A stretch of DNA of 64,000 nt, taken from NCBI GenBank assembly GCA_015146655.1, contig VKHL01000148.1, forward strand, positions 1 to 64,000. Direction: 5' to 3'. The notes under the pieces were generated by a model that saw nothing but the letters and a program-made list of their open reading frames with translations, did not search any database and had not been told where the DNA came from. The first letter of the stretch is position 1, and each line of letters starts with the position of its first letter. A program made the translations under genes and the position numbers. Shown here piece by piece: positions 22,650 to 32,481 of the stretch. The stretch is from Ochromonas danica (taxonomy: Eukaryota > Sar > Chrysophyceae > Chromulinales > Chromulinaceae).

Positions 22650-23035
22650 TGCCCTCGCAGGCCTTGCTAGATAGTTATACTGTGATAGTATATAGCTGTA
22701 GTCTATGTCATGTGGATGGAATTGTTTGCATGTGCTCTTGTCAGGCAGTGGTCCTCCGAGTCCCCATTAGTTGCCAACAGCAAGAGATGGACGTTACATC
22801 ATGATTCTTCCACAGTTTGGATGAAGTTGGAGTTGTGTTGACTAACCCTAAGCTTAACTATTAAGAGGCGGACAAGATATAGATACTGTATGTGTGATGA
22901 ATAAACGCGTTGTTCAGTTGGAGGACAACAACCCGTTTCTTCAGTCTGAGGGAGGAAACGGTTGAGAATGGCCGTGCCTCTTCATACAGTGTGTGGACTA
23001 TTGCATGAGGTGAGAATGACTGCTGGCTTGACAAG
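22650..23035. other. Intergenic stretch
   Basis: No gene seen. A TTCAGTCTG word at 22940-22948 resembles the start-site motif noted upstream of three other genes. Confidence 0.4.
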
Positions 23036-26000
23036 ATGGGCGCAGTGGATCTCAGACTAAAGCAGACAATGAAGTGGATTGCCAGGCTGTGCTGCTGTTC
23101 GTGTATTAATGGATCGGCGAAGATCAAAGAGAAGAAGAAGACTCGCGGCGACCTGCGCAGAGAGCTGCTGGAGCAACAGCGACCCCTCATGGACCAGTCC
23201 CTACTCTACGACATGCCTCTGGGGGATGAGGAAGGAGAAAGCAGAGATTTTCTAGAAGCGGAGCGTCGAGACAAAGCGTCACGCTCCATACAGTCCATCG
23301 TGCGAGGCTTCCTGGCCAGACAACGCTTTCTCTCGCTCTGGATGGAAGCCATCGAGGAGGCGGACAAGTACTGGCTGTATCAGTACTGGCTGCAGGCGGA
23401 AGAAGAGAGATTGCGACGGCTGAGAGCACGTGCTCGTAAAGAGGTAACCCCCCCCCCCCCCCCTAATGGTTAATAACTGACACTGACACACACTCGGGGA
23501 TTGCAGTTTGTCAAGCGATATATTGGACAAGGTGTAGAGGTGGCAGTGGCTACGGTTGTGGCCATGGATGAAGCTTGTCTCACCATTCAGAGGTTCTCCC
23601 TCCTCCTCCTCCTCCTGCTCCTCTCTTCTTAGCTCACTGCCTGTGTTTTGATCAGAACATGGCGAGGACATCGCGCTCGCATGCACCTGCCTCGTCGCCC
23701 TCCTCCACCCAAGAAGCGTCTTGTTAAAAAGATCTTGCCTGGCCGTCTGAGCGCTGAGACTCTCCGCCGCGTGTGGGCGAGAGAACTCTTCGAACCCTCT
23801 GACCAGCCCTACCTGCACAATACAGACTTTGGATATGACCGCTTCGACATGTGGGAGTATGCTGATCAGCCGCCAGAAGGTCGTGACCACGGCCTGGTGA
23901 CTCGGAAGGTCGTCGCCCATGCCCAGAGCGACCGCGGACAACGAATTCTTGCACGCGATCCGCACGCTTGGGTAGGTCTGCCCATTTCAATGGAGAGAAA
24001 GGGTCCGCCAGGTTGGCAAGAGATGATGCGTCAAAGTCGTGCAACCAGTCCGTATGCCCAGCCTCCCTTCAATCTTTCCTCCTCCTCCGCCTTGGAGGAA
24101 GCGTCTTCACCTCAATCGCCCTTCGAGCAAGACCAGCAGGGCATGTTTCATCCTGCGAGAGTTGCTGGCACTCCTGTTCGTCGAATGCTCGAGAGGCTGG
24201 GATATGATCCTCAAGAAGAGTTCAGCTTGCGGCCCTCTGAGTTGCTGGCAATGATGGGTGGACGATCGCCCGCCGTGGCCAAGCAGGCATCATTGCGTGC
24301 TCCTCGCGTTGGCGATCTTCGCTATGATCCTGAGAGCGGCCATCTTCTGGTCTATCGCCGCGCTCTCGATGGGCTACACTGGCGAAAGGCAAGAGGTGGG
24401 GAGAAGGTTGAACCACGAGGACCTTTGGATGATATACCGCCTTTGCCACTGGCTCGACTCCCTCCTCTGCTGTCAGACCCCCTCGCTTCTGCTCAAGGAC
24501 TGTCGATTGGCAGCCGCTTGATGCCTTCCATGCGCTCCAATCCTATCGTTCGCCATTTGAGAAGCGGCTATGTTCAAGTTAAGACCTCCTCTTCCTCGCC
24601 GTCTGCTCTGGAGCGTCAACAGGCTCACAAGCAGGCTTTCTTGGCGAGTGCATCACAATCTTTACATGAAAATGAGGATCTAGTTCCTGCTCAAGGACTC
24701 GAGACAACGTCTTTTCTCACAGATCCAGGTCTTCTCCATAGTGCAGGAGATCAAGGAATGACCGAACATTCTGTAGCAGGCAGCTTGGCTAGTGGTCCTT
24801 GGCAAGAGGGAACCTCTTCCTTCGCCTTTACAGCCGCGGGGACTCCAATTCGTGGAGGTCGCAAGACTCGACCTCTTGCGCAGACTTTCAAAAGCGAACA
24901 ACAACTCGGCTTGTCCGCTTCACAGACTGCCTATCAACAGCGCATTCGCTCCGGTGTGGTCCATCTACAAGCTGCCTTACGATCCTCCGAAGCGGAGAAG
25001 GTCATGGAAGAGGTTCGCAAGCGGGACGGCGATGTCTCTGTCTGGCAGGCTTTCGAACGAACACTTCAAGACCGTGAACGACATCGTCTTTCCTCCTTGC
25101 AGCTCGGCTACAGCGATAGCTTTGACTTCGAAGAGGCTGTTGCTCAAGACCTTTGGTCCCGCTCTCTCTACCAACCCGCCAAAGAAGCGGTGAGCAAGTT
25201 GGCCCTGCGACCTCGTCAGCGTAGTGCTCACTATCGCCTACAGTACACTTGGATTCCACAGCCACTCGTTCATAATGCTGTGAACAACATCTACCTGACC
25301 AAGCATGCTTACCGCTCTGCCCTTCAGACTCGATCGCTTCTTCGGGGCAGCAGCGCCTACAGTACCGAAGACAACGCCATGGCCGCGAAAAGTGTGTATT
25401 CTCGAGATATACAGAAGGAGATATACACATCTAGTGCTCGCCTGGCGTTGCGACAGGAGAGAGATCAGATGGCGACTATCGTGACAGAGGATCTCCACCT
25501 CCCGCCGCGAGAGAGAGACAGCCCAGACCGCGAGCGGAGTATGGCGGATCTTGTCCCTGAGACAAGCTCGGTCTACCTTGCCGACCTATTCTCTCCCATG
25601 CGCTACTATTACGACGAAGGGAGTGAAGGAGGAGCAAATGGATCCAAAGAAGTGTACAAAGATGATGACAGCAGCAGCTTGCTCTCCCCTGTCAGCACTC
25701 GACATCCTGAGCGTCAACATCCACAAGAATTGACCATGCTGAGGCCAAGAGTCTTCTTCGCCGAGCAACAGTCCCAAGCACAGCCCATCGTTGAGGGTCG
25801 AGTGAGAGACGATGATAGTCTGACCATGTCCACCGCGACCCCATCGCTGACTCTCTTCTCTCTCTCCACCTCCGCGGCTCCTCCAGCCATGGCTCTTTCC
25901 ACTGGTGATGATGTCAGCGGGCTACGATTGGTGACGGAGAAGTCTTCTGCGCTACTCAGCACCCAGGCACCCGCCTTCTCTTCTTTCATCTCCTCCGTAC

Positions 26001-26242
26001 CTCCTGGCCGACTTCCCGACACGACCTCTTGGAAGAACAGCGTGCGCTCAACATACTCGGTGGACGAATTGCTGCAGAGTGGATCTTTCCAGACCATGCC
26101 AACAGGTAGTATGGCTGAGGATAGTCGAGAGGTTGCAGGAATCAAAACCAAAGGAGGCGGTGCTTCGAGAAAGTTCCGCTTCCCTGCTGTGAATCGCAAG
26201 AAGCCGCGCGACGACTCAGTGCATCCCTATGAATGGCATTAG
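23036..26242 (+). CDS. IQ-motif protein of unknown function, three exons
   Basis: Exons 23036..23443, 23507..23592 and 23656..26242 (introns 63 bp each) give 1026 residues. Two calmodulin-binding IQ motifs are visible: ASRSIQSIVRGFLARQRF in exon 1 and LTIQRTWRGHRARMH, which is only completed by the second splice. This supports the gene model. A basic Cys-rich patch near the N-terminus (RLCCCSCING) could be palmitoylated. The rest is long, Ser/Arg-rich and helical in places, with DPHAWVGLP and repeated R-S/L-rich segments and no recognised enzyme domain. A cytoskeletal or flagellar calmodulin-binding scaffold is plausible but unproven. The first intron begins with a run of 13-14 C residues. 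Confidence 0.8.
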
Positions 26243-26370
26243 TTCATAATGTGTCTAGTATAGTGTATTTCAATTGTACATAATTCTCCACTCATCCTTT
26301 AGTCGTATCTTTCAGCTCAACGAAACTGAAAAAGAAGTGAAAGACAGGCCTTAACAGCTTCTCTGAGATG

Positions 26371-26381
26371 GTTAAGTTAAC
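26371..26381. promoter_or_regulatory. GTTAAGTTAAC word
   Basis: Identical to the 11-mer at 11979-11989. It lies between the 3' ends of the IQ gene and COX6B, which argues against a purely promoter role. Confidence 0.2.
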
Positions 26382-26448
26382 TTACGACAGGACTAGACAA
26401 GAAGTCACTGCGATCAAAGGAGGTGATTCAAAGAAGGAGAGGCAGAGC

Positions 26449-26983
26449 TTAATGGTGGTGAACCTTCTCTGCATCCTTATCCTTCACGCCAAGGAAGTTT
26501 CCAGCAGCACGCTGGTCATCCCACAACTCGACCTGTTGACAACACACACCAACACACCAGCAGCGTCAGTCAATTCCCACACTCGCCAGACAAAACATTA
26601 ACTACTAGCAGAGAGAAGACAGGCTTACCCATTCCAGAGGGCATATGCTGAGAGCGAGCTGCTTCTGCTGGGGGCAGGCAGCCTCGTCATTGTTGTTCTT
26701 CTGCAAGCAAATGACGAGTTCGTTGTACTTCTGCCTACACGAAAATTCACATTGTCTGTTAGAAAAGCAATTTTGTGACCCGCTGGGCAGATATTTTTCT
26801 CTCAATATTGACGCTCTGCCCCAGGCAAAGCGCTCTGGGGGCAGCTGAACGACAGAGACACCAAAAAAATAGCAGAAAAAATAAATAAATTAATTACCAG
26901 CAGTAGTGAGTCTGGTTAGTGGCAGGATAGTGCACACGATCAGGCTGGGTGGTCTTAAGCAAGTTCTTGACGGTGGTGGACAT
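26449..26983 (-). CDS. COX6B: Cytochrome c oxidase subunit 6B, three short exons
   Basis: Exons on the minus strand are 26983..26898, 26734..26629 and 26532..26449 (TAA), giving 91 residues; the introns are 163 and 96 bp. The spliced protein reads VHYPATNQTHYCWQKYNELV, then ICLQKNNNDEAACPQQ, then LSICPLEWVELWDDQRAAGN. This is the complete CHCH fold of COX6B/Cox12, with the CX9C and CX10C cysteine pairs and the WDxxRxxGNF end. It is a small intermembrane-space subunit that bridges complex IV monomers. No single open frame covers it, so it is easy to miss. It is head-to-head with ARL2BP (246 bp between starts). Confidence 0.92.
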
Positions 26984-27229
26984 CTTCACTGTGAAATGAA
27001 AGGAAGTAGCAGGTGTGGGCTTCAAGAAGGGCGGCTCGCCTACAAGGGAATTCCTTTAATTTGAAAGGAATTTCGCTGAAATGCGTGCACCACAACCGCA
27101 AAGCAGAGGGGAGGGGAGGAAGGTGCACGTTGACAAGATCTGAAAAGCGCGTTCCTGCAAAAACGCATTGTGAGGTGTTGCAGAACGGTGAGGTCCTGGC
27201 AGGGCAGTTGCAGCTCACAGAAAGAGAGA

Positions 27230-27784
27230 ATGGCAAGCAAGGAGACATTTGACGACGACGCGAAGGAGCTGGGATCGAAGGAGGAGGAAGAAGGCGTCTA
27301 TGGCGATGAGAGCAAGTGGGAAGGGGCGGGCCGACAGGCGGAGGGCAAGGAGGACAAGGAAGTGGCGACCTCCTCGGGTGACCAGAAATCTCACGGCCAC
27401 CACTCACAGCCATCAGAAGAAGAGATCGTAGAGAGACTGCAAGCCTACTTCTTCGAGGACGACCAGCTGTCCTCCTACTTCGAGAAGTTCATCAAAGACA
27501 ACTGCCACGTGGTCGACCTGACCTCTGAGGAGTACAAGCTAGAGTACACCACTGTCTTCAATGAGTACAAGCGAATCTTCGAGGAGAAGATGGAGAGCTT
27601 CATCACAGACTCCCTTCACGTCTCTGTGCAGGAGGTCTACTCCGCGCTGAAGAACAAAGTGGAGAATGACGAGAACAGCATGGGCGCCTTCTTCGCGCAG
27701 ATCCTCATTGCGGTCACCGATTTCGACGTCTTTATGAATATAATGCGCGAAATGGCTGCGGTAGAAAAGGCGTTGCACAAGTAG
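27230..27784 (+). CDS. ARL2BP: ARL2-binding protein, BART domain
   Basis: Single exon of 184 residues from ATG 27230 (MASKETF); the frame upstream has only GTG. After an acidic and charged N-terminus, residues 60-180 match the BART helical domain: IVERLQAYFFEDDQLSSYFE, FIKDNCHVVDL, EYKLEYTTVFNEYKRIFEEK and a C-terminal helix bundle (FAQILIAVTDFDVFMNIM). BART proteins bind GTP-loaded ARL2 or ARL3 and act at basal bodies, cilia and mitochondria. The related CFAP36 (CCDC104) has the same domain but is longer, so ARL2BP is the better label. Confidence 0.85.
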   Translation: MASKETFDDDAKELGSKEEEEGVYGDESKWEGAGRQAEGKEDKEVATSSGDQKSHGHHSQPSEEEIVERLQAYFFEDDQLSSYFEKFIKDNCHVVDLTSEEYKLEYTTVFNEYKRIFEEKMESFITDSLHVSVQEVYSALKNKVENDENSMGAFFAQILIAVTDFDVFMNIMREMAAVEKALHK

Positions 27785-28382
27785 TCGTTGAGCTGGGAAG
27801 GGGAAAGGGGGACCTTTTCAGTTTCTGTGGTATCCTTCCATAATATCCAAATCTAGAAAGAAAGAACATCACACAGTAGGTATGTGCACGCCATATTTCT
27901 GGTAAGGGGGTGAAGAGAGAGAAGAGAGATGTAATTGCTTGTTGTGTGGTCAAGTTAACTTCACTTAAGTTAACTTCGAATAATAGTAGATAGATATGAG
28001 ATTAATTGTGAGAAGTTCTCTGTTAATTGACTTGCTCGCAGCGTGCCTCTTCGTCAGCCATTCAGTATTATTCAATATGTCCCTGTAGAGGAGACCACCC
28101 CAGGTAGTTTCAGCAGGCTACAGTTGGTTAGCATGGTAAGAGAGGTCAGACGAAAGATCAGATCGAATCTATACAAGAAAGAATATAGCTTATTGTGACG
28201 CTACGGCAACTTATCATCCATACCAACTGTTGGTAGCGACTCACAGTCTACTGTAGATTCGTAGCATAATAACAGCCAGACTAATGCGACGGTGTGGTAC
28301 TGTATGCAATTGCTTAGCAGATATTTATGTATTTCCTTACTGTTATTCTGATCAAATTCTCTCGAACTTCCGATTGATTGGA
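27785..28382. other. 600-bp intergenic stretch
   Basis: No gene seen. It contains CAAGTTAACTT and CTTAAGTTAAC words at 27951-27976. A tRNA-like string at about 28118-28175 does not fold into a proper T arm. Confidence 0.45.
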
Positions 28383-29237
28383 ATGAGTGACCGTCTCTTC
28401 TCCTACTCCGCCCTCCTCCTTCTGCTGCTGGTAGCTTTCTTGCAACTGGCTGATTCATTTCACAGCCGAACATGCAGCATTCGCAAGGCTCTTCCCACTC
28501 TGCGCAGCCAGACAGCCTCTGTGGACACTTTCCATGAAGTCTCTGTGCAAGAGAACGCCCCCGAGGCCGAGGGGCTTCGAAGAGTGACGATCGCAGTGCC
28601 CAAGGAAGTGTCTGAGGCCTACAGCGTGGCGGGGCAGTACGTCAAGCTGCGGCCGCGCTCGTCCTCCCAGCCGCCTTCCATCTACGCGCTGGCCTCTCCT
28701 CCCGATGGAAGAGACCACTTTACCTTCCTGATCAAGGACTCTCCGAGCAACCAGTTCTTGCAGGAGCATGAGCTGGAGATGTCCTTGCCGCTGGGCAGGG
28801 GCTTCCCCGTGCAGCAAGCCTTCGAGAGCTACAAGAGCGACTACCCCGTCACCTCTGTCTTCCTCTTCGCCACTGGCTCTGGAATCGCTCCTATAGCAGC
28901 TGCTATTGAGAGTGGCACGCTGCGATTGGGGGAGATCAGCTACACTTCGCTATTCCCTCGCAAGGCGGTACTCTTCTACGGTGTGCAGACCCCCCGCCAC
29001 CTCGCCTTGACTAGCCGCTTCGATCAGTGGCGCTCCTCTGGGGTAGAGGTCGTGCCCGTTTTCTCACGAGAAGGTGCCAAACAAAGAGTGCAGGATGTGC
29101 TGGTCCAGCAGGAACGACTGCGCTTCCCTCGCAACTCGGGCATCCTCCTGTGCGGCCAGAAGGCGATGACTGACGCCATCAAACAAATCGCTCTCGAGGC
29201 GGGGGTGTTTGAAGGACGCATTCTGCTCAACTACTAA
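28383..29237 (+). CDS. Plastid-targeted FNR-like FAD/NAD(P)H oxidoreductase
   Basis: Single exon of 284 residues from ATG 28383. The N-terminus is a signal peptide (SALLLLLLVAFLQLADSFHSR) with Phe in an ADSF context, matching the ochrophyte plastid presequence rule, followed by a Ser/Thr/Arg transit stretch. The core is a ferredoxin-NADP reductase fold: the FAD-site GQYVKLRP and PSIYALASPP, the NAD(P) loop FLFATGSGIAPIAAAI, and the late LLCGQKAMTDAIK. It resembles the plant pKIWI502-type flavoprotein more than true FNR, since the C-terminal aromatic of FNR is a Tyr here (LLNY) but spacing is shorter. Substrate is unknown. Confidence 0.85.
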   Translation: MSDRLFSYSALLLLLLVAFLQLADSFHSRTCSIRKALPTLRSQTASVDTFHEVSVQENAPEAEGLRRVTIAVPKEVSEAYSVAGQYVKLRPRSSSQPPSIYALASPPDGRDHFTFLIKDSPSNQFLQEHELEMSLPLGRGFPVQQAFESYKSDYPVTSVFLFATGSGIAPIAAAIESGTLRLGEISYTSLFPRKAVLFYGVQTPRHLALTSRFDQWRSSGVEVVPVFSREGAKQRVQDVLVQQERLRFPRNSGILLCGQKAMTDAIKQIALEAGVFEGRILLNY

Positions 29238-29363
29238 GAGTCAATTGAGTCATATCTGTCTGATCAGAACTGTAAATTGTGTTTAGTGCTAGACTGTCCC
29301 TGCATCACCATAACTTCACTTGTACAGCAGCAGGTCACTACACTAGCATCCACACACGACAAA

Positions 29364-29382
29364 CACACACACACACACACAA
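29364..29382. repeat. CA microsatellite
   Basis: A short (CA)n run with further CACACAC words in the surrounding 150 bp between the 3' ends of the reductase and lysozyme genes. Confidence 0.8.
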
Positions 29383-29492
29383 TAGACAGCACGCACACAC
29401 AGTACACATGCTGTACATACACAGTAGAGAGCAGACAGCACATATCGTCTATGTACATAGAGAGGTAAAGTCTATCAACCACAAACAAGTCA

Positions 29493-30386
29493 TCATGCGG
29501 AGGAAGAGTTGGTAGCAATGTAATCCACACAAATACGACTGCTGCCAGTGCGGCGCATCTCTTTCGATCCGCCAGAAAGTTGTTTGATGGCCACAGAGGA
29601 CCAGTTGCCAAAGGTGCGATAGAAGGACATGGTCGTCAAGCTGTCATAGCGCGGAGTCCAAAGAGGGAGCATTGCAAAGGGATTGGTCCAGGTTGTTGAT
29701 CCGCCAGGAAGTCGATAGCTGCCGTCGTCTTCCATCATGACAGAGGTCCAGTCAAGGCGAGTGGTGTAGATGCCCGTGGCGATGCCTTTTGAGTGGCAGT
29801 AGCTCACCATCTCGCTGAGGAACTGCACGTTGAGAGAGTGGTTGAGGGCAAAGTAGTAGTTGGGCGCGGAGTCCTCCACGTTGATGAAGAGTCGGCTGAC
29901 CAGGACGTGTCTGGCGCTGCTGGCGTTGTAGACTGTCGGGAAGGAGTACGGGTCCTGCAGCATCTCACTCACCACGCTGTCTGCATATTGAGAGGTGTTG
30001 AGGAAGTACAGGTAGTAGTAGGACATGGCGTCTAGCAGCTGGTCCACTTGCTCGGCGGCGGTGGGGCAGGTCGTCGCGTTGCCCTCCGTGATGAACGTGC
30101 TGGCCGCGAAGCAGGGGAAGAGGTAGACGGACAGGTCCAGCACGCCAGCTTTCCAGGCATAGGGCAGGCCTGCCAAGCCCGCAGTGTTGACAGTGTTGTT
30201 GTAGAAGGTTCCCTGCACGATGACGAAGTTCTTCTGGCTGGCTGCCTTGGGGAAGGTCGTCTGCCAGGCTGCCTTGGACTGGGCGATGGAGAGATCGACT
30301 CCATTCTTGCCATAGACACACAATAGCAGAAAGAATAAGAGCAAAGACAAAAGAGAGTATTTCCCCATATGGACCATGACTTGCAT
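29493..30386 (-). CDS. Secreted GH25 lysozyme-like protein
   Basis: Single exon of 297 residues; the start may be 30386 or 30368 (MGKYS). A signal peptide (LLSLLLFFLLLCVYG) is followed at once by GVDLSIAQSKAAWQ, the first strand of the GH25 muramidase barrel. Later family marks are FINVEDSAP, GIYTTRLDWTSVM, PLWTPRYD, the WSSVAIKQ strand, and RICVDYIATN near the end. GH25 enzymes cleave the MurNAc-GlcNAc bond of peptidoglycan; the eukaryotic relatives in amoebae, nematodes and fungi are digestive or defensive. In a phagotrophic alga this would serve bacterial digestion. The usual catalytic Asp/Glu pair is plausibly present (GVD and VED), but I cannot confirm activity. It is head-to-head with the ankyrin gene. 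Confidence 0.8.
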   Translation of the reverse strand: MQVMVHMGKYSLLSLLLFFLLLCVYGKNGVDLSIAQSKAAWQTTFPKAASQKNFVIVQGTFYNNTVNTAGLAGLPYAWKAGVLDLSVYLFPCFAASTFITEGNATTCPTAAEQVDQLLDAMSYYYLYFLNTSQYADSVVSEMLQDPYSFPTVYNASSARHVLVSRLFINVEDSAPNYYFALNHSLNVQFLSEMVSYCHSKGIATGIYTTRLDWTSVMMEDDGSYRLPGGSTTWTNPFAMLPLWTPRYDSLTTMSFYRTFGNWSSVAIKQLSGGSKEMRRTGSSRICVDYIATNSSSA

Positions 30387-30418
30387 TTAATTTCAGGGTG
30401 AGAAACGCCTCGGAGCAT

Positions 30419-30444
30419 ATTCCATGGAGTACTCCATGGAATAC
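30419..30444. promoter_or_regulatory. Perfect 26-bp palindrome between lysozyme and ankyrin genes
   Basis: Each half is TATTCCATGGAGT or its exact reverse complement, centred at 30431/30432. It sits 33 bp before the lysozyme start and 52 bp before the ankyrin start. Its core TTCCATGGA recurs as ATTCCATGGAAT at 32385-32396 upstream of the TatA/B-like gene. Confidence 0.6.
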
Positions 30445-30495
30445 TACCAGCGGGCTGTTCCTTTCGCTTTCCAACTTTGACGTACTCGTGCAGGG

Positions 30496-32254
30496 ATGGG
30501 CAGTCTCACAGCTGGCGATCAGCTAGAAGCATGGCCAATGCCCGCACATGTGAGCATGCCGTTTGCTTCTATTGAGGAAGAAGTTCTGCGCGGTTTGAGT
30601 CTGCCTGCCTTCGCCCATGCCACAGTTCTGCAGGAACTTCAAGCGCTGGGAGAAGTGGAGCGAATCCCCGCTGAAGTCATCAACCGCAATCTCTCTGACT
30701 CCATCCACACTTGGCTGTTTGAGGACCCACTAAGACTCGAGGAGGTGACTATCCACCGCTTGTCTTAACATCCCGCAGCTTGACTTGTTGGCATACTGTA
30801 GACTGTCCTGGCACTGCATTTGTTCGCCAAGCGCGGACACGCTGGCCTAGTGGGTCTTCTTCTGGATCACCCGCAGGTTGATATCAACGTCCCCACAGAG
30901 AAGGTAAGGGGCAGTGCAGTGCAGAGGGAGGAGGAGGAGGAGGAAGTGTGCTGACCACTGACTGCTGCCCATAGAGTGGCTGGACTGCTCTTTACTTGGC
31001 CAGCTTAAAGGGACATACTGAAGTGGTTGAAGTTCTGTTGGCTAACAGTCGCTTGGACGTCAATAAATGCACTCAGGTTAGCCACGACCACTTCCCCCAA
31101 GCCACTGACTGCACTCTGTGTTATGATGATCTCATGATAGTGCTCTAATGATGGTGCTCTAATGATGGTCTAATGATGGTCTGCTGTAGGGCTGGACGGC
31201 CTTGTTGGTAGCGTGTTCCAACGGTCACCTCAAAGTGGTGGAGATGCTTCTAGCTGACAGTCGACTAGTCGCCACCCAATGCACCTGGGTGAGTGACTGC
31301 TAAGCCATACTAGCATTGCTTGCTTGTTGATATGACGAAGAAGAAGAGGTAGTGACTGTCGCTGGGTGGTTCACAGGATGGTAGAAGTGCACTCTACCTC
31401 GCTAGCGTCAGCGGCTGTGAGGAAGTGGTCGAGTGGCTGCTGTCTGATGGACGCGTCGACCCCAACAAGTCTGACAAGGTGAGCCAATGTTTGGAACACT
31501 CTCTTTCCTAGCTGACTAAGCTAACGATGGCTGCAAGCAGAATGGATGGACTCCCCTCGTTGCTGCGAGCTCTTCGGGTCATCTCGAGGTAGTGCAGTTG
31601 CTGCTGGCGGACAGCCGCGTGAGTGTCAATCAAGCGGACTGGGTGAGAGCAGCGGCTTCTTCTTCAATTATTTGTCTCTTTAGGATGTCCTATCTCTGAT
31701 GATGTGGTGGTGGCCAGAGTGGACTAACGGCGATCTACATGGCCAGCTTGAATGGTCATGTGGAAGTGGTGGAAGTGCTCTTGGCAGACAGTCGCCTGGA
31801 TGTCAACACTGTGACTGCGGTAGGCTCTTTCACCTGCTAGTGACATAGACCACATACAGTAGACACATAGACAGACCATTGACAGCTGCCTTGCTTTAGA
31901 ATGGCTCCACTGTCCTGCACGCTGCGAGCTGTGGCGGGCATAAGAGAGTCTTAGAGGTGTTTCTATCTGATGAGCGACTGCATAGAGAAGTGTGCAGGGC
32001 GAATAAGGTACGCCACCTCCACCTCCACCTCCACCTCCACCTCCACCTCCACCTACTACAGTACAGTCTGTCTCACGAGCTGCATGCTTTAGAATGGAAA
32101 GACTGCACTGGACATGGCTAAGTCTGAGGAAGTGCAGCAGGTTCTCAAAGCCCATGGAGCCGATCGAGAGGGTAACAGTGGCAAGGGTAGTAGTCGACAC
32201 AGAGGTAGTGCTAAAGGTAGTGGCGGTGGACTGCTATCGTGGTTCTGGTCATGA
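30496..32254 (+). CDS. Ankyrin-repeat protein with one repeat per exon, nine exons
   Basis: Exons: 30496..30744, 30802..30903, 30975..31076, 31190..31288, 31377..31478, 31541..31642, 31718..31819, 31900..32007 and 32093..32254 (TGA), 375 residues. All introns are phase 0, GT-AG and 57-113 bp. Exons 2-8 each hold exactly one ankyrin repeat: five are 102 bp (34 residues), one is 99, one 108. Typical units are SGWTALYLASLKGHTEVVEV and NGWTPLVAASSSGHLEVVQL followed by LLADSR. Exon 9 starts another repeat, NGKTALDMAKSEEVQQVLKAHGA, then a Gly/Ser/basic tail. Exon 1 gives an 83-residue leader (EEEVLRGLSLPAFAH) of unknown fold. Probably a cytosolic adaptor; the partner is unknown. The acceptor of exon 2 is the least certain join. 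Confidence 0.85.
32013..32053. repeat. CCACCT hexamer repeat inside ankyrin intron 8
   Basis: About six to seven copies of CCACCT between the donor at 32008 and the acceptor ending at 32092. Confidence 0.8.
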
Positions 32255-32384
32255 CACCTGGAATATTAGTCTATCTATGGCTGTTGCGTGCTCAATTCTA
32301 GTTACGATTACCTTGATGAATGTGAAACTCTTAATGCTTGGCTGTTGGCCTGGCTTTAATCTCTGCCCTGTAATGAACTCTTAC

Positions 32385-32396
32385 ATTCCATGGAAT
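32385..32396. promoter_or_regulatory. ATTCCATGGAAT palindrome upstream of the TatA/B-like gene
   Basis: A 12-bp perfect palindrome 86 bp upstream of the start at 32482. It shares its core with the 26-bp palindrome at 30419-30444. Confidence 0.35.
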
Positions 32397-32481
32397 TCCA
32401 CATGGATAGTTCGCACGCAAGCTGTACTAGCTGCCGAAGGCAAAGAAGGAAATAGAGATAAAGTGATGCGATAACTTCACA

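Noticed and set aside
28118-28175. tRNA-like string with TGGTTAGCATGG and GATCGAATCT
   Set aside because: An anticodon-like stem can be drawn, but the T arm has a three-base loop and no acceptor stem pairs.
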